Assembly: GCA_964513675.1 (NCBI GenBank) | Contig: CAZEOD010000009.1 | Location: 8,866 to 72,865 of the forward strand | Length of the DNA stretch: 64,000 bases | DNA from: CALFVT01 sp964513675 | GTDB lineage: Bacteria; Pseudomonadota; Alphaproteobacteria; Caulobacterales; Maricaulaceae | Direction of reading: 5' to 3' | Shown here: piece by piece, positions 17,197-26,836 of the stretch | How positions within the stretch are numbered: the stretch's first letter is position 1 | Layout of the letters: every line of letters begins with the position of its first letter | Position numbers and translations under genes: made by a program | Notes under the pieces: generated by a model | The model's database searches: none | Told to the model about the DNA's origin: nothing | What the model saw: only the letters and a program-made list of their open reading frames with translations

Positions 17197-17348
17197 TTAT
17201 AACGTTATAATTTTTGTATTAGCTTTGCAAAGCTTTACACGCTTGAGGTGATTTACAATGGCCGGCTCTTCAGCTTCCGTCCATTTTTGGTAGAGCGCTT
17301 TGATTATTTTCGTTTATCAATAAAAATAATTATTGATAAACGAAAATA
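17197..17348. repeat. Three palindromes in an AT-rich divergent spacer
   Basis: The 562-base spacer 16984-17545 between divergent genes has no supported gene. It holds a 14-bp perfect palindrome at 17197-17210 (TTATAACGTTATAA), another at 17221-17234 (AGCTTTGCAAAGCT), and a 19-bp perfect inverted repeat with arms 17305-17323 and 17330-17348 around a six-base loop. The last is AT-rich and lacks a GC stem, so it is not a typical terminator. Operators for regulators of either flanking operon, or a small mobile-element remnant, are possible. Confidence 0.75.
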
Positions 17349-17545
17349 TAAGAGCGTCATAATTTTGGCTTTAATGGGTATAAGTCATTGTAATAATGAT
17401 ATAAATTTTCATTTTTAAGCCATTTTTTCAAAATATTACTACGCAAAGTTTTATCTAGTGCCATTTACGGAAAAATGTTACGCTATTTTCGTCATGTAAA
17501 ATAATAAAGCGCATTAAAGCGCAGGGCGAAGATAAGGGATAAGTC

Positions 17546-18418
17546 ATGTTGTCGATTAAGAATGTGCATAAACGTTTCGGGAAAGTTCACGCTTTAAATA
17601 ATGTGAACCTTGACCTTAAACCGGGGCTTTTTGGGCTTTTAGGGCCAAATGGTGCGGGGAAATCGACTTTGATGCGAACGCTCGCGACATTGCAAAACCC
17701 AGATGAGGGCGTGATTACGCTGAACGGGTTTGATATTGCCAAAGACCCCGATGAGATGCGCAGCGTTTTGGGTTATCTTCCGCAAGATTTTGGCGTCTAC
17801 CCCCGCATGAGCGCCGAGGCTCTGCTCGATCATATTGCGGTTCTAAAAGGCGTGAATAATGCCAAAGAGCGTAAAGAGCAGGTGATATCTTTGCTGCAAA
17901 ATGTCAATTTGCTGACCCATAAATCGGCCTCTGTGGCGACATATTCCGGCGGGATGCGGCAACGCTTTGGCGTTGCTCAGGCCTTAATCGGCGATCCGAA
18001 AGTTCTCATTGTTGATGAACCAACGGCGGGGCTTGACCCGTTTGAGCGTCAGCGTTTCCTGGATCTTTTATCCGAAGCGGGGGAGGAGAAAATCATTATT
18101 CTGTCAACGCATATTGTCGAAGATGTGCGTGATCTTTGTGCGGATATGGCGATTATGGGTAATGGCGAGATTGTTGCGCGCGGCGCTCCAGAAGGCCTGA
18201 TTGATAAAATTCGCGGCCATGTTTGGCGCAAGAAAATTGATAAATCCGAAATCGACGCGATGAAAGAGAAATATGACGGCCGTGTTTTGGCCACGCGGCG
18301 GATGATGGGCGGCGTTGTAATGTCGGTTCTATCCGGCAGCGCGCCAGATGCCGGATTTGAGCCAGCCGACCCTAATCTCGAAGATGCCTATTTCGCTCAT
18401 CTTTATAAGATGATTTAG
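17546..18418 (+). CDS. ABC transporter ATP-binding protein
   Basis: A 290-residue ATPase subunit with every NBD motif: Walker A GPNGAGKST, Q-loop LPQDFG, signature YSGGMRQR, Walker B VLIVDEPTAGLDP and switch STHIVED. It is of the CcmA/multidrug type (DrrA-like), with about 60 extra residues after the NBD. Eleven bases separate it from the permease-peptidase fusion at 18430, and these two genes form the transporter. The start ATG at 17546 has AAGGGA upstream. Confidence 0.93.
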   Translation: MLSIKNVHKRFGKVHALNNVNLDLKPGLFGLLGPNGAGKSTLMRTLATLQNPDEGVITLNGFDIAKDPDEMRSVLGYLPQDFGVYPRMSAEALLDHIAVLKGVNNAKERKEQVISLLQNVNLLTHKSASVATYSGGMRQRFGVAQALIGDPKVLIVDEPTAGLDPFERQRFLDLLSEAGEEKIIILSTHIVEDVRDLCADMAIMGNGEIVARGAPEGLIDKIRGHVWRKKIDKSEIDAMKEKYDGRVLATRRMMGGVVMSVLSGSAPDAGFEPADPNLEDAYFAHLYKMI

Positions 18419-18429
18419 GGGAGGCGATT

Positions 18430-21400
18430 ATGTTTGCAAAACTTCTTAAATTCGAGCTGAAACTTCATACCCGCCAAGTTGGGTTTTGGGTTACATGCCT
18501 TGTTTTATCTTTATTCGGGGTATTAGCCTCTTCAACTGATTTTATTCAGATCTCGCTTGAGGGCAGCTCGCGGATTAAAAATAACGGCGCAATTCCTCTG
18601 GCTTTAAATATTGGGTTTTTAAGCGTCTTGTCGATATTTTTTGCGGCTGTCTTTGTCGTCACAGGGGTGATGCGTGATGATACCCATAAATCGCTCGAAA
18701 TTATCCATGCGACGCCGCTGAAGACCTCAACCCTATTGATAACACGCATGATTGGTGTTTGGATTACAACAAGTCTTTGCGTTATCGCGGGGGTTATCGG
18801 GCTTATGGCGGGGCAGTTTATGCCCTGGGCCGATCAAGAGACATTCCAAGCGTTAAATATAGTCCATTATATCCAGCCGGTTTTGTTNNNNNNNNNNNNN
18901 NNNNNNNNNNNNNNNNNNNNNNNNNNNNNNNNNNNNNNNNNNNNNNNNNNNNNNNNNNNNNNNNNNNNNNNNNNNNNNNNNNNNNNNAATATGATGCCGA
19001 TTATGGGCTGGATTGGCATTAACCGTCTATTTTATGCGCTGGCGGGTGCGGCCATGTTTGCTTTGGCTTTTGCTATGTCCACGCGCGGCATTGCGGTGCG
19101 TAAGATTAAAGATAAGGGCAAAGAGGCGGCGCCGCTGGATATCAAACCATTGACGCCAATAACGCCGCAGCTCGGCAGGGTTCATAATTTTAGCACCTTT
19201 TTAAAACGGTTGAAATTTGAATATATTCGGACGGTTAAAACGGTTCCTTTTGTTATTTTGGTCGGGCTCGCGCTCGTTTTATTTGGCGTTGGCGTTTGGG
19301 CGCAGCTCTTTATGAATGTCAGCCCGACGATGCCGACAAGCCGTGTTTTCACGCAATTAGCGCTAAGTTCACTGGGTTTGCCCATGGTCATTATTATGGT
19401 GTTTTTTGGTAGCGATATTATGTGGCGCGACCGAACCGCCAAAATACATGAGCTTTTGGATGCGTCTCCGGTTAAAAATATATCACTGTTACTTGCGAAA
19501 TGGGGGGCTTTAGCGCTGGTGCTGTTAACGATTGTTGTTTTAGGGCTCATCGTAGCTGCGGTTGTTCAGCTCATAGCCGGCGGCGGAAAAATTCCGGCGG
19601 TGCCGATGACATATCTGTCGATTGGTGTTTTCAGCTTTTTTATCGGGTTTTTCTTCCAAGGCATGCTGGTCATGTTTTTGCAAAACTTTATGCCCAACCG
19701 CGTTATTGGCATGATCGGCGCTGCGGCCATTTTATTTGGCATGGTGTTTTTCCTCGGGAATTTACCATTTTACCATCCTTTGATGAGCTATGGTACGCCG
19801 TCTGCGGGCGCTTATTCTGAAATGGCAGGATTTTCAAATCCGGGCAGTTTCATGTGGGAGTTTACTTATTGGTTCGCCATGGTTGTTATACTGGGCGTAG
19901 CAACAATGTGGATTTGGCGGCGCGGCCTTCAAATCGGGCTAAAGTCTCGGATGAAACATGCGCGGGCGAATATGAGCCGGCCCTCCCTCGCTTTAGGCGG
20001 CGCAGCCTTAGCGGCCTTTATTGGCACAGGCTATATGGGGCTACAAAGCTATAAGGCGGATGAGTTTGAAAATAGAGATGCTCGCGAGAAGCGGCAAGTC
20101 GCCTATGAAAAGCTCGTGACGGATTATGATGAATTAGCCTTGCCGAAAATTAGAGCGGTGACAGCGGATATGCAGTTTTATCCCTCTCGGCGCCGCGCGG
20201 AGCTGACGGGGACTTATGTGATTGAGAACGCCAGCAATGCGCCCATGGACCGCGTTTTTATTAACAGCCCTGTTGCGCTTGATGATATATTAGAATTTTC
20301 CATTGAGCGCGCGCAGCGCAATATAGATGATGAGCTGTCCGTTGCCCTGACTGACTATGAAATCATGGATTACCGTTTCACGCCGCCTTTATCTCCAGGG
20401 GAGCGGCGTAATGTAAGCTTTAAAACGCAGATCAATCCGCCCACATTAACCTCGGGGAGTGCGATTGCGAAAAACGGAACTTTTATTAATAATTTCTCGA
20501 TGATGCCGTCCTTTGGTATTCCAAAAGGCTTTTATCTGACGAATCCAGATAAGCGCCGTAAGTTCGGATTGCCCAAACGTGATAAGCTTCCGCAGCGCTG
20601 GAGCGCCGAAGCGCGGGCACGCAATTTCATTACAGGCTTTGCTGATTATGTTGATTTTGAAGCCACGGTCTGCACAGAGGCCGGCCAGATACCGATTGCG
20701 CCCGGGAAGCAGATAGGTGAATATAATGACGGGGATAGAGCTTGCCGCGATTTCAAAGCGATTAATCCTATTCTTAATTTCTTCTCATTTTTGACGGCGG
20801 AATATGCAGTTAAAACCGATGTTTGGGATAACCCGAACGGCGAAGATGTTGCGCTAGAGATCTATTATCACCCCTCTCATGATTTTAACGTTGATTTGAT
20901 GTTAGAGGCGATGAAGAAAAGCTTTGATAGTTATACGGAGATCTTCAGCCCTTATCAATATGCGCAGCTTCGGATTATGGAATTTCCCTATCGCAGCTTC
21001 GCGCAGGCTTTTGCGGGAACTGTGCCGTTTTCGGAAAATATCGGCTTTGTCCAAGACCCGGGTAAATCCGATGATGATAAGCGTATTGATTTTGCCAGCT
21101 ATGTCACCATGCATGAAATTGGCCATCAATGGTTTGCCCATCAACTCGTTGCGGGTCATGCTAAAGGCGGGAATGTCCTCTCGGAAGGTTTGACGGAAAA
21201 TGCCGCAATGATTGCTTATGAGGCCACCTTTGGACATGCAAGGGCACGCCGGTTACATGAGGAGCGCTCGACGCGCAATTATTTAACAGGGCGCGTTATA
21301 GGGCGAAGCAGCGAAGAGCCTTTGGCGCTTGCTGAAAATAATCAACAGTTCTTGGTTTATAATAAGGCCAGCTGGGTTTTTTGGGGGCTGCGCCATTATG

Positions 21401-21939
21401 CCGGTACGCAGGCTGTGCAGACAGCCATCCGAAGCTTTCTTGAAGAACACGGCACGTCTGGGCCGCCATATCCAACAACATTAGAGCTTGTTAGCCAACT
21501 TAAAGAAACGCTAGGGCCAGACTATCATCAACTTATCAAAGATTATTTTGACCGGATTACATTCTGGGAGCTTAAAATTGAAGATGACGTCGATATCACG
21601 GCCGCAGGGGATAAATTCCAACTGAGCCTGCCTATTAAGATTGATAAAAAATATGCAGCGAAAAAAGACGGCAAGGAAACCTCGGTGTCAGAGATTCCCG
21701 GCGCGTCTTTAAATGAATGGGTTCAGGTCGGCTTTTATACCGAAGATCCGAAAGAGACTTTGGGGGAAAATCCGTTCTTTATTAAAACCGTGAAGATTAC
21801 GGAGGCTGAAACAACACTTGATTTCACATTGGATCAGCGCCCGACACATATTATGCTGGATCCAAAGCGCTTGCTGATCGAACGGAATTTAACCGATAAT
21901 GTTAAAGATGTGACGCAAAAAATCGCGGCCAATGAATAG
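18430..21939 (+). CDS. ABC permease fused to M1-family metallopeptidase
   Basis: About 1169 codons including a 100-base assembly gap. The N-terminal half (to about residue 540) has two sets of membrane spans as in ABC-2-type permeases; the C-terminal half is an M1 aminopeptidase-like domain with zinc ligands His895 and His899 in HEIGHQWF and Glu919 in LSEGLTENAAM. The 19-residue spacing between the second His and Glu is normal for this permease-peptidase family. The protein would export, or process at the membrane, peptides or proteins driven by the ATPase at 17546. Its substrate is unknown. The gap removes part of the first permease half, so residue numbers after it are approximate. Confidence 0.88.
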   Translation: MFAKLLKFELKLHTRQVGFWVTCLVLSLFGVLASSTDFIQISLEGSSRIKNNGAIPLALNIGFLSVLSIFFAAVFVVTGVMRDDTHKSLEIIHATPLKTSTLLITRMIGVWITTSLCVIAGVIGLMAGQFMPWADQETFQALNIVHYIQPVLXXXXXXXXXXXXXXXXXXXXXXXXXXXXXXXXXXNMMPIMGWIGINRLFYALAGAAMFALAFAMSTRGIAVRKIKDKGKEAAPLDIKPLTPITPQLGRVHNFSTFLKRLKFEYIRTVKTVPFVILVGLALVLFGVGVWAQLFMNVSPTMPTSRVFTQLALSSLGLPMVIIMVFFGSDIMWRDRTAKIHELLDASPVKNISLLLAKWGALALVLLTIVVLGLIVAAVVQLIAGGGKIPAVPMTYLSIGVFSFFIGFFFQGMLVMFLQNFMPNRVIGMIGAAAILFGMVFFLGNLPFYHPLMSYGTPSAGAYSEMAGFSNPGSFMWEFTYWFAMVVILGVATMWIWRRGLQIGLKSRMKHARANMSRPSLALGGAALAAFIGTGYMGLQSYKADEFENRDAREKRQVAYEKLVTDYDELALPKIRAVTADMQFYPSRRRAELTGTYVIENASNAPMDRVFINSPVALDDILEFSIERAQRNIDDELSVALTDYEIMDYRFTPPLSPGERRNVSFKTQINPPTLTSGSAIAKNGTFINNFSMMPSFGIPKGFYLTNPDKRRKFGLPKRDKLPQRWSAEARARNFITGFADYVDFEATVCTEAGQIPIAPGKQIGEYNDGDRACRDFKAINPILNFFSFLTAEYAVKTDVWDNPNGEDVALEIYYHPSHDFNVDLMLEAMKKSFDSYTEIFSPYQYAQLRIMEFPYRSFAQAFAGTVPFSENIGFVQDPGKSDDDKRIDFASYVTMHEIGHQWFAHQLVAGHAKGGNVLSEGLTENAAMIAYEATFGHARARRLHEERSTRNYLTGRVIGRSSEEPLALAENNQQFLVYNKASWVFWGLRHYAGTQAVQTAIRSFLEEHGTSGPPYPTTLELVSQLKETLGPDYHQLIKDYFDRITFWELKIEDDVDITAAGDKFQLSLPIKIDKKYAAKKDGKETSVSEIPGASLNEWVQVGFYTEDPKETLGENPFFIKTVKITEAETTLDFTLDQRPTHIMLDPKRLLIERNLTDNVKDVTQKIAANE
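18888..18987. other. Assembly gap of 100 N
   Basis: Exactly 100 N lie inside the permease-peptidase gene. A round number usually marks a gap of unknown size. The frame is open on both sides in the same phase as written, but true length may differ. Confidence 0.99.
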
Positions 21940-21965
21940 GCCGTAAATATTTATGGCGATCGAAA

Positions 21966-21994
21966 GAGCAGGGCTGCGGCCTTGCTTTTTTTTT
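21966..21994 (+). terminator. Intrinsic terminator after the ABC permease-peptidase
   Basis: GCAGGG (21968-21973) pairs with CCTTGC (21980-21985, one G-U) around CTGCGG, followed by nine T at 21986-21994. It is 29 bases after the stop of the transporter gene. Confidence 0.8.
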
Positions 21995-22187
21995 GGCATG
22001 ACGCTCCTCATTTCCAAGTTTTAACGGGCTGACTTCTGGGGCCATAATAAAGCGGTAGGTTAGATGACTTTATCTTGCCGCCTAGATGATTAGCGCGTAT
22101 GCATCACGCGAGCTGTAAAGGCATGAGCATGATCGCATTATTTTTGAATATAACATTAGAATTATGTCTGGCAGGCGAGGGCGCGTC

Positions 22188-23174
22188 ATGAGCGGCGTTC
22201 AGCAAATCACGGTTGAGGACGCAGATGCAGAGGCACGGCTTGACCGCTGGTTTAAGCGTCATTTCCCGCATATCGCCCATGGCCGCGTTGAGAAGCTTTT
22301 GCGCACAGGGCAGCTTCGTGTGAACGGCAAGCGGGCGAAAGGTAATTACCGCCTCGCCGCAGGTGAGGTTGTGCGGGTGCCGCCTTTGCCCGAGCCTTCC
22401 GAGGTGAAAGAAAAGCGCTATATCTCAGATGAAGACCGAAACTTTATGCGCAGTCTTGTCGTTTATGAAGATGATGATTTGATCGCCCTGAATAAACCCG
22501 CAGGCCTTGCGGTGCAGGGCGGAACCAAGCAAGCCCGCCATATTGACGGCCTTTTGCCCGCCCTCGGTGAGGGCTGCCGCCTTGTTCACCGCCTTGACCG
22601 CGATACATCGGGGATTTTATTAATTGCCAAATCTATTCGCTCTGCGGCGTGGATCGGTAAAAGTTTTCAAAGCCGCCGCGCCGAGAAGATTTATTGGGGG
22701 CTAACCAACGGCGTTGTTAAGCCGAGTTCGGGCGAGATCAAAGGATATATGGCCAAGGGGCGGCTTGATAATCGCTTCGGCACAAAACATGAAGGTAAAG
22801 AGGTGATGGAGGCTGTGCGCCACGGCACAGAGGGCAGTAAATATGCACGCACGCTCTACCAAACAGTGGCCAGCGCCGGCAGTAAAGCGGCGTGGATTGT
22901 GATGCAGCCTTTAACAGGGCGAACGCACCAATTACGGCTCCATATGCAACTTCTTGGCGCGCCTTTGGCGGGTGACCCGCGCTATATGACAGACCGTCCG
23001 CTTCCGGGCGGGCTTGAAAATAAGCTCCACCTTCATGCGGCCTCAATTACAATCCCGCGTCCCGATGGCACGCAAGCGCATTTTTCTGCGCCGTTACCGC
23101 AGCATATGATTAAAGCTTTTGACGGGCTCGGCTTTGACCCCAAACAAAGAATTGAACCGTTTGAGAGAGATTGA
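22188..23174 (+). CDS. RluA-family 23S rRNA pseudouridine synthase (RluC-like)
   Basis: A 328-residue enzyme that isomerises uridines in 23S rRNA. An N-terminal S4 RNA-binding domain (about residues 12-70, with RVEKLLRTGQLRVNGKRAK) precedes the catalytic domain with RLVHRLDRDTSGILL, whose Asp is the catalytic nucleophile, and GRTHQLRLHM near the end. ATG 22188 is preferred because GGCGAGGG lies upstream; 22164 would add eight residues. The next gene begins two bases after the stop. RluC versus RluD specificity is not decidable by eye. Confidence 0.88.
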   Translation: MSGVQQITVEDADAEARLDRWFKRHFPHIAHGRVEKLLRTGQLRVNGKRAKGNYRLAAGEVVRVPPLPEPSEVKEKRYISDEDRNFMRSLVVYEDDDLIALNKPAGLAVQGGTKQARHIDGLLPALGEGCRLVHRLDRDTSGILLIAKSIRSAAWIGKSFQSRRAEKIYWGLTNGVVKPSSGEIKGYMAKGRLDNRFGTKHEGKEVMEAVRHGTEGSKYARTLYQTVASAGSKAAWIVMQPLTGRTHQLRLHMQLLGAPLAGDPRYMTDRPLPGGLENKLHLHAASITIPRPDGTQAHFSAPLPQHMIKAFDGLGFDPKQRIEPFERD

Positions 23175-23175
23175 C

Positions 23176-24882
23176 ATGAATATTCGCAAAGACATGCAAG
23201 AAGCGCTAGAGGCTTATGAGGCGCAAGACTATGCCCTCGCGCATAGCAAGGTTATTGGAGTTATTGAAACCTTCCCCGAAGCTGCCCATGCTTATCAAAT
23301 GCTCTCGCTTATTTTGCGCAAAACAGGCAATATGAAAGGGGCGTTCGAAGCTATTAAACGTGCGGTCGCCTTAAAGCCTGATAATGCTGAATTTCAAAAC
23401 TCTTTTGGCACGTTTTACCGTTTGGTTGGCCGAAATGATTTGGCCTTAGAGTTCTTCAAAAAAGCCGTCAAAATAGCGCCGAACTATGTGATTGCTGTGA
23501 TGAATTTAGGCGATCTTTATTTGCAAAATAATAATCCATTAGCGGCCTTATCCGTTTTTGATGCGGCTATTCCAGATAATGCCGATCATGCGGGGCTGCG
23601 CCATGGGCGGGCGCTGGCCTTAAAAGATAGCTTGCAATATGAGGCAGCCTTGCAGCAATTTTCTGACTTACCGCCCAAGCCTGAATATGCCATGCCTATG
23701 GGACAAATTTTCCATGAAACAAGACGTATTCCCGAAGCTAAAATGGCCTTTGGACAGGGGCTATCTCACCCGCCTATCGCTGTCCAAAGCTTTCGTAATT
23801 TGGTTATGATTGAACATGCATATAATGGCCATGAGGCTGCGGTCTCCATGATTGATGAGGCGTTACAGGCGAATCCGAAAGCGCTCGCTATTCAAGCGAC
23901 GGGCGCTCAACTTTTGCATGACATTCATGAAACTGACCGCGCGGTAGAGATTTTGGATAGGGCGGATAAAGTCTTTGAGCCTCATCCGGTGACGGCTCAA
24001 ATGCGCGGCAATATATTGATCGCACGCGGGGAGGCTGACGCTGCCGCAGATTTGGTTGATAGCTTTAATGATAGCAAGCAAATTGATGCGGCCCTTATGT
24101 CGGTTGCCGCGCGCGCCAATCTGATGCGAGGCGAGGCGGATCATGCGTGGGCGTTTATTTCCCACGGCCGACAATTAGCCCCGTTAAATCAATATTGGAT
24201 TGCGATGGAAGCCAGCTATATGCGCCAAAAAGGGGATGAAAAATATAGCCGACGCTATGATTATGATAAGTTTGTGCGCGTTTATGATTTAGACCCGCCG
24301 GCTGAATATGGCTCGCAAGAGGCTTTCATAGAAGCCTTAACGACGAGTCTTTTAGCGCAACATGATTCGCAGCATCACCCTATCGGACAATCTTTACGCG
24401 GCGGGAGTCAAACGTCGCAAAACCTTATTTTTGTCGCAGATCATGTGATCCAAGATTTTTTCCAAGCCCTTAATACGCCTTTGCAAGATTATATGCAGCA
24501 TATCGGGACGGCTGGCGATCATATTTTGACCGTTCGGAACACGGGAAAACACCGCTTCTCTGGCGGGTGGTCTGTTAAATTGGCGGGCGAGGGTTTTCAT
24601 GTGAATCATATTCACCCCAAAGGCTGGATCAGTTCATCTTTTTATGTCGCCTTACCGGCCTCAATGGGCGGAGAGGCCAAGAAACAAGGCTGGATTAAAT
24701 TTGGCGAGCCGTCTTTTGACGCCCCAGATGCGAAGGGAAAACGTCAAGGGCCAGAGCATTGGGTGGAACCTAAAGCGGGCCGGCTTGTGCTATTCCCATC
24801 TTATATGTGGCATGGAACCGTGCCTTTTACGGGCAATGAGATGCGCTTGACATTACCTTTTGACGCCGTGCCCGCGAGCTAG
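23176..24882 (+). CDS. TPR protein with C-terminal 2OG-Fe(II) oxygenase domain
   Basis: A 568-residue protein. Residues 1-390 are tetratricopeptide repeats (for example GAFEAIKRAVALKPDNAEF and ALEFFKKAVKIAPNYVIA). The last 180 residues match the putative 2OG-Fe(II) oxygenase family: HVNHIHPKGWISSSFYVALP supplies the first iron ligands and LVLFPSYMWHGTVPF the distal His, with an Arg in EMRLTLPFD for 2-oxoglutarate. Such proteins hydroxylate protein or small substrates, unidentified here. The ATG at 23176 is one base beyond the pseudouridine synthase stop, so translation is probably coupled. Confidence 0.85.
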   Translation: MNIRKDMQEALEAYEAQDYALAHSKVIGVIETFPEAAHAYQMLSLILRKTGNMKGAFEAIKRAVALKPDNAEFQNSFGTFYRLVGRNDLALEFFKKAVKIAPNYVIAVMNLGDLYLQNNNPLAALSVFDAAIPDNADHAGLRHGRALALKDSLQYEAALQQFSDLPPKPEYAMPMGQIFHETRRIPEAKMAFGQGLSHPPIAVQSFRNLVMIEHAYNGHEAAVSMIDEALQANPKALAIQATGAQLLHDIHETDRAVEILDRADKVFEPHPVTAQMRGNILIARGEADAAADLVDSFNDSKQIDAALMSVAARANLMRGEADHAWAFISHGRQLAPLNQYWIAMEASYMRQKGDEKYSRRYDYDKFVRVYDLDPPAEYGSQEAFIEALTTSLLAQHDSQHHPIGQSLRGGSQTSQNLIFVADHVIQDFFQALNTPLQDYMQHIGTAGDHILTVRNTGKHRFSGGWSVKLAGEGFHVNHIHPKGWISSSFYVALPASMGGEAKKQGWIKFGEPSFDAPDAKGKRQGPEHWVEPKAGRLVLFPSYMWHGTVPFTGNEMRLTLPFDAVPAS

Positions 24883-24884
24883 CC

Positions 24885-25562
24885 ATGGCTCCGCTCGCAA
24901 TATTTGATATTGACGGTACACTTGTTGATAGCCGCCGCATTATCAGCTTGTCCATGGATGCCGCGTTTAAGCGAGAAGGCTTGCCGCCGCCGGGCTATGA
25001 GGTGACGCGCAGGATTGTCGGCCTCTCGCTCGAGGTTGCGATTGACCGTATCGCTCCGCCCGGCGTCGAGCATGAGGGCGTTATGCGGATAACGCAATAT
25101 TACAAAGATGCCTTTATAGCTTTTCGCCAAGACCCCGCCACGCAATCCCCGCTTTATGACGGGGCAAAGGATGTTCTGGATAATCTGCGAAACGCGGGAT
25201 GGGAGATTGGCGTGGCGACGGGTAAATCACGGCGCGGATTGGATGCCGTCATAGAGCGTATGCAGCTTGCACCTTATTTTGATGCGCATTACTGCGCGGA
25301 TGATGGCCCGGGTAAGCCGCATCCTTTTATGGTTGATGCGAATTTAAAAGCGCTATCGCGCCGCCCCGAAGAGGCGATCATGATTGGGGATACGAGTTTT
25401 GATATTCATATGGCCCAAGCGGCGAGCGTTGCGACGATTGGCGTCGATTGGGGCTTTCATACACCTGCTGAATTAAGCGCGTCAAAGGCTGATGTGATTG
25501 TCTCTAAAATGGATGATTTAAACGCTGAATTATTAGCCTTTGCGGCGCGGTGTGGATCATGA
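24885..25562 (+). CDS. HAD-family phosphatase (phosphoglycolate phosphatase-like)
   Basis: A 225-residue haloacid-dehalogenase hydrolase. Motif I is FDIDGTLVDS with nucleophile Asp, motif II lies around GVATGKSRRGLD, the Lys of motif III is in GPGKPHPFM, and motif IV is MIGDTSFDIHMA. A helical cap falls between motifs I and II. It is close to Gph/PpaX-like enzymes. Its stop overlaps the start of the ATP12 gene (ATGA at 25559-25562). This phosphatase-ATP12 order is recurrent in alphaproteobacteria. Confidence 0.87.
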   Translation: MAPLAIFDIDGTLVDSRRIISLSMDAAFKREGLPPPGYEVTRRIVGLSLEVAIDRIAPPGVEHEGVMRITQYYKDAFIAFRQDPATQSPLYDGAKDVLDNLRNAGWEIGVATGKSRRGLDAVIERMQLAPYFDAHYCADDGPGKPHPFMVDANLKALSRRPEEAIMIGDTSFDIHMAQAASVATIGVDWGFHTPAELSASKADVIVSKMDDLNAELLAFAARCGS

Positions 25563-26251
25563 GCCAAAGTTTCGCGAAACGATTTTATAAAGACGTCACG
25601 ACGGAATCCCGTGATGATGGCTATGTGATTTTACTCGATGGGCGGGTTTTGAAAACGCCCAAAAAAGCGCTTTTGATAATTGATCGTTATGACCGCGCGG
25701 CGCAGGTCGCAGCGGAATGGGATGCGCAAGTCAGCGAGATTAATCCGTCCTTGATGCCGGCGACGCGGCTGATGAATGTCGCCTGTGAGCAAACGCCCTC
25801 ACGGAGAGATGATTTAGTGCTGGAAGCGCGAAATTATGCGGGCACAGATTTGCTCTGTTACCACGCCGCAGCGCCGGCCGATCTGAAAGCCCGTCAAGAG
25901 GCGCAGTGGGGGCCGCTATTAGACTGGGCGGCGGCGCAAAATATGCCGCTTAAAACAGTGACCGGCATTATGGCGATAACGCAGGACGCAGCGGCTTTGG
26001 ACGCAGCGGCGGCGAGAGCTAACGCGCTTGATAATACGGCGCTGACGCTGCTTGTGCATTTTATCTCTGTCTTTGGATCGGCGGTTCTGGGCTTTGCTGT
26101 GATGGCAGGCCACACAAGCGCCTCACGCGGTTTTGAGCTTTCGCGATTGGACGAGGCTTACCAAATAGAGCAATGGGGAGAAGACGAAGATGCAAAGGCG
26201 CGCACGGAACTGATCCGGGCGGAAACGCTGGCGCTAGCAAAATTAATTTAG
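25559..26251 (+). CDS. ATP12 family F1-ATPase assembly chaperone
   Basis: A 230-residue protein of the ATP12 family, which in mitochondria binds the F1 alpha subunit before assembly; the bacterial members are found mainly in alphaproteobacteria. Family features are the N-terminal FAKRFYKDV, LLDGRVLKTP, AAEWDAQ, LMPATRLMN, ARNYAGTDLLCYHA and the C-terminal FELSRLDEAYQIEQWGEDE. The start overlaps the preceding stop, implying coupled translation. No ATP synthase genes are in the window. Confidence 0.92.
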   Translation: MSQSFAKRFYKDVTTESRDDGYVILLDGRVLKTPKKALLIIDRYDRAAQVAAEWDAQVSEINPSLMPATRLMNVACEQTPSRRDDLVLEARNYAGTDLLCYHAAAPADLKARQEAQWGPLLDWAAAQNMPLKTVTGIMAITQDAAALDAAAARANALDNTALTLLVHFISVFGSAVLGFAVMAGHTSASRGFELSRLDEAYQIEQWGEDEDAKARTELIRAETLALAKLI

Positions 26252-26260
26252 GAGATTGTG

Positions 26261-26659
26261 ATGGGTGCCCCTGTTTTAGTCAAAGAGCGTCCCGGCGGGA
26301 AATATACAAATGACGTCGAAGTGCGTGGTCATAAGCAATATGTTGATGAGCCGCTGGAGTATAATAGCGCCGATATTGGCCCGTCTCCCTTTGAATATGT
26401 CTGCGCTGGCCTTGGCGGCTGTACGACGATCACTTTGCGCATGTATGCGGGCCGAAAAAAATGGCCGCTGGATCATGTCGCCTGTTTGGTCACCCATGAA
26501 AAGCAAGGCGAGATGCATGTTTTCACCCGCCAGATTACAATGATTGGCGATCTGGATGTCGAGCAGCGCGCCCGCCTTATAGAGATTGCGAATAAATGCC
26601 CTGTGCATAAAATGCTAACGGCTGAGGGCCGCGTTGATACGGTTGAAGTAACGGGCTAG
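26261..26659 (+). CDS. OsmC family protein
   Basis: A 132-residue OsmC/Ohr-fold protein. The two cysteines of the family are present, in LGGCTTITLRMYA and NKCPVHK. Members reduce organic or fatty-acid hydroperoxides with these cysteines. It is closer to the general OsmC/YhfA-type branch than to Ohr. ATG 26261 is preferred over GTG 26258 because GGAG lies six bases before it. Only nine bases separate it from the ATP12 stop, so it closes that operon. Confidence 0.85.
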   Translation: MGAPVLVKERPGGKYTNDVEVRGHKQYVDEPLEYNSADIGPSPFEYVCAGLGGCTTITLRMYAGRKKWPLDHVACLVTHEKQGEMHVFTRQITMIGDLDVEQRARLIEIANKCPVHKMLTAEGRVDTVEVTG

Positions 26660-26836
26660 ATAGGCCGCGCTCCTGTGCTCTGAAGGCGGCTACCGCGCGC
26701 CCTGCGCAGGCGGATTATGAGCCTGTAAAAATGCTGACATTGGGTATTGAGGCTTTTGGCGGCCTTAATAGGCATAAGCCAATTCGCCGCAAGTTTACCT
26801 CTGGCCATGACGGGCAGCTTTCGCTAGAGAGCGCTC

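Noticed and set aside
17258..17293. 11-codon frame with GAGGTG upstream in the palindrome-rich spacer
   Set aside because: It has a good start context but is too short to support, and no attenuator layout with a downstream gene is clear.
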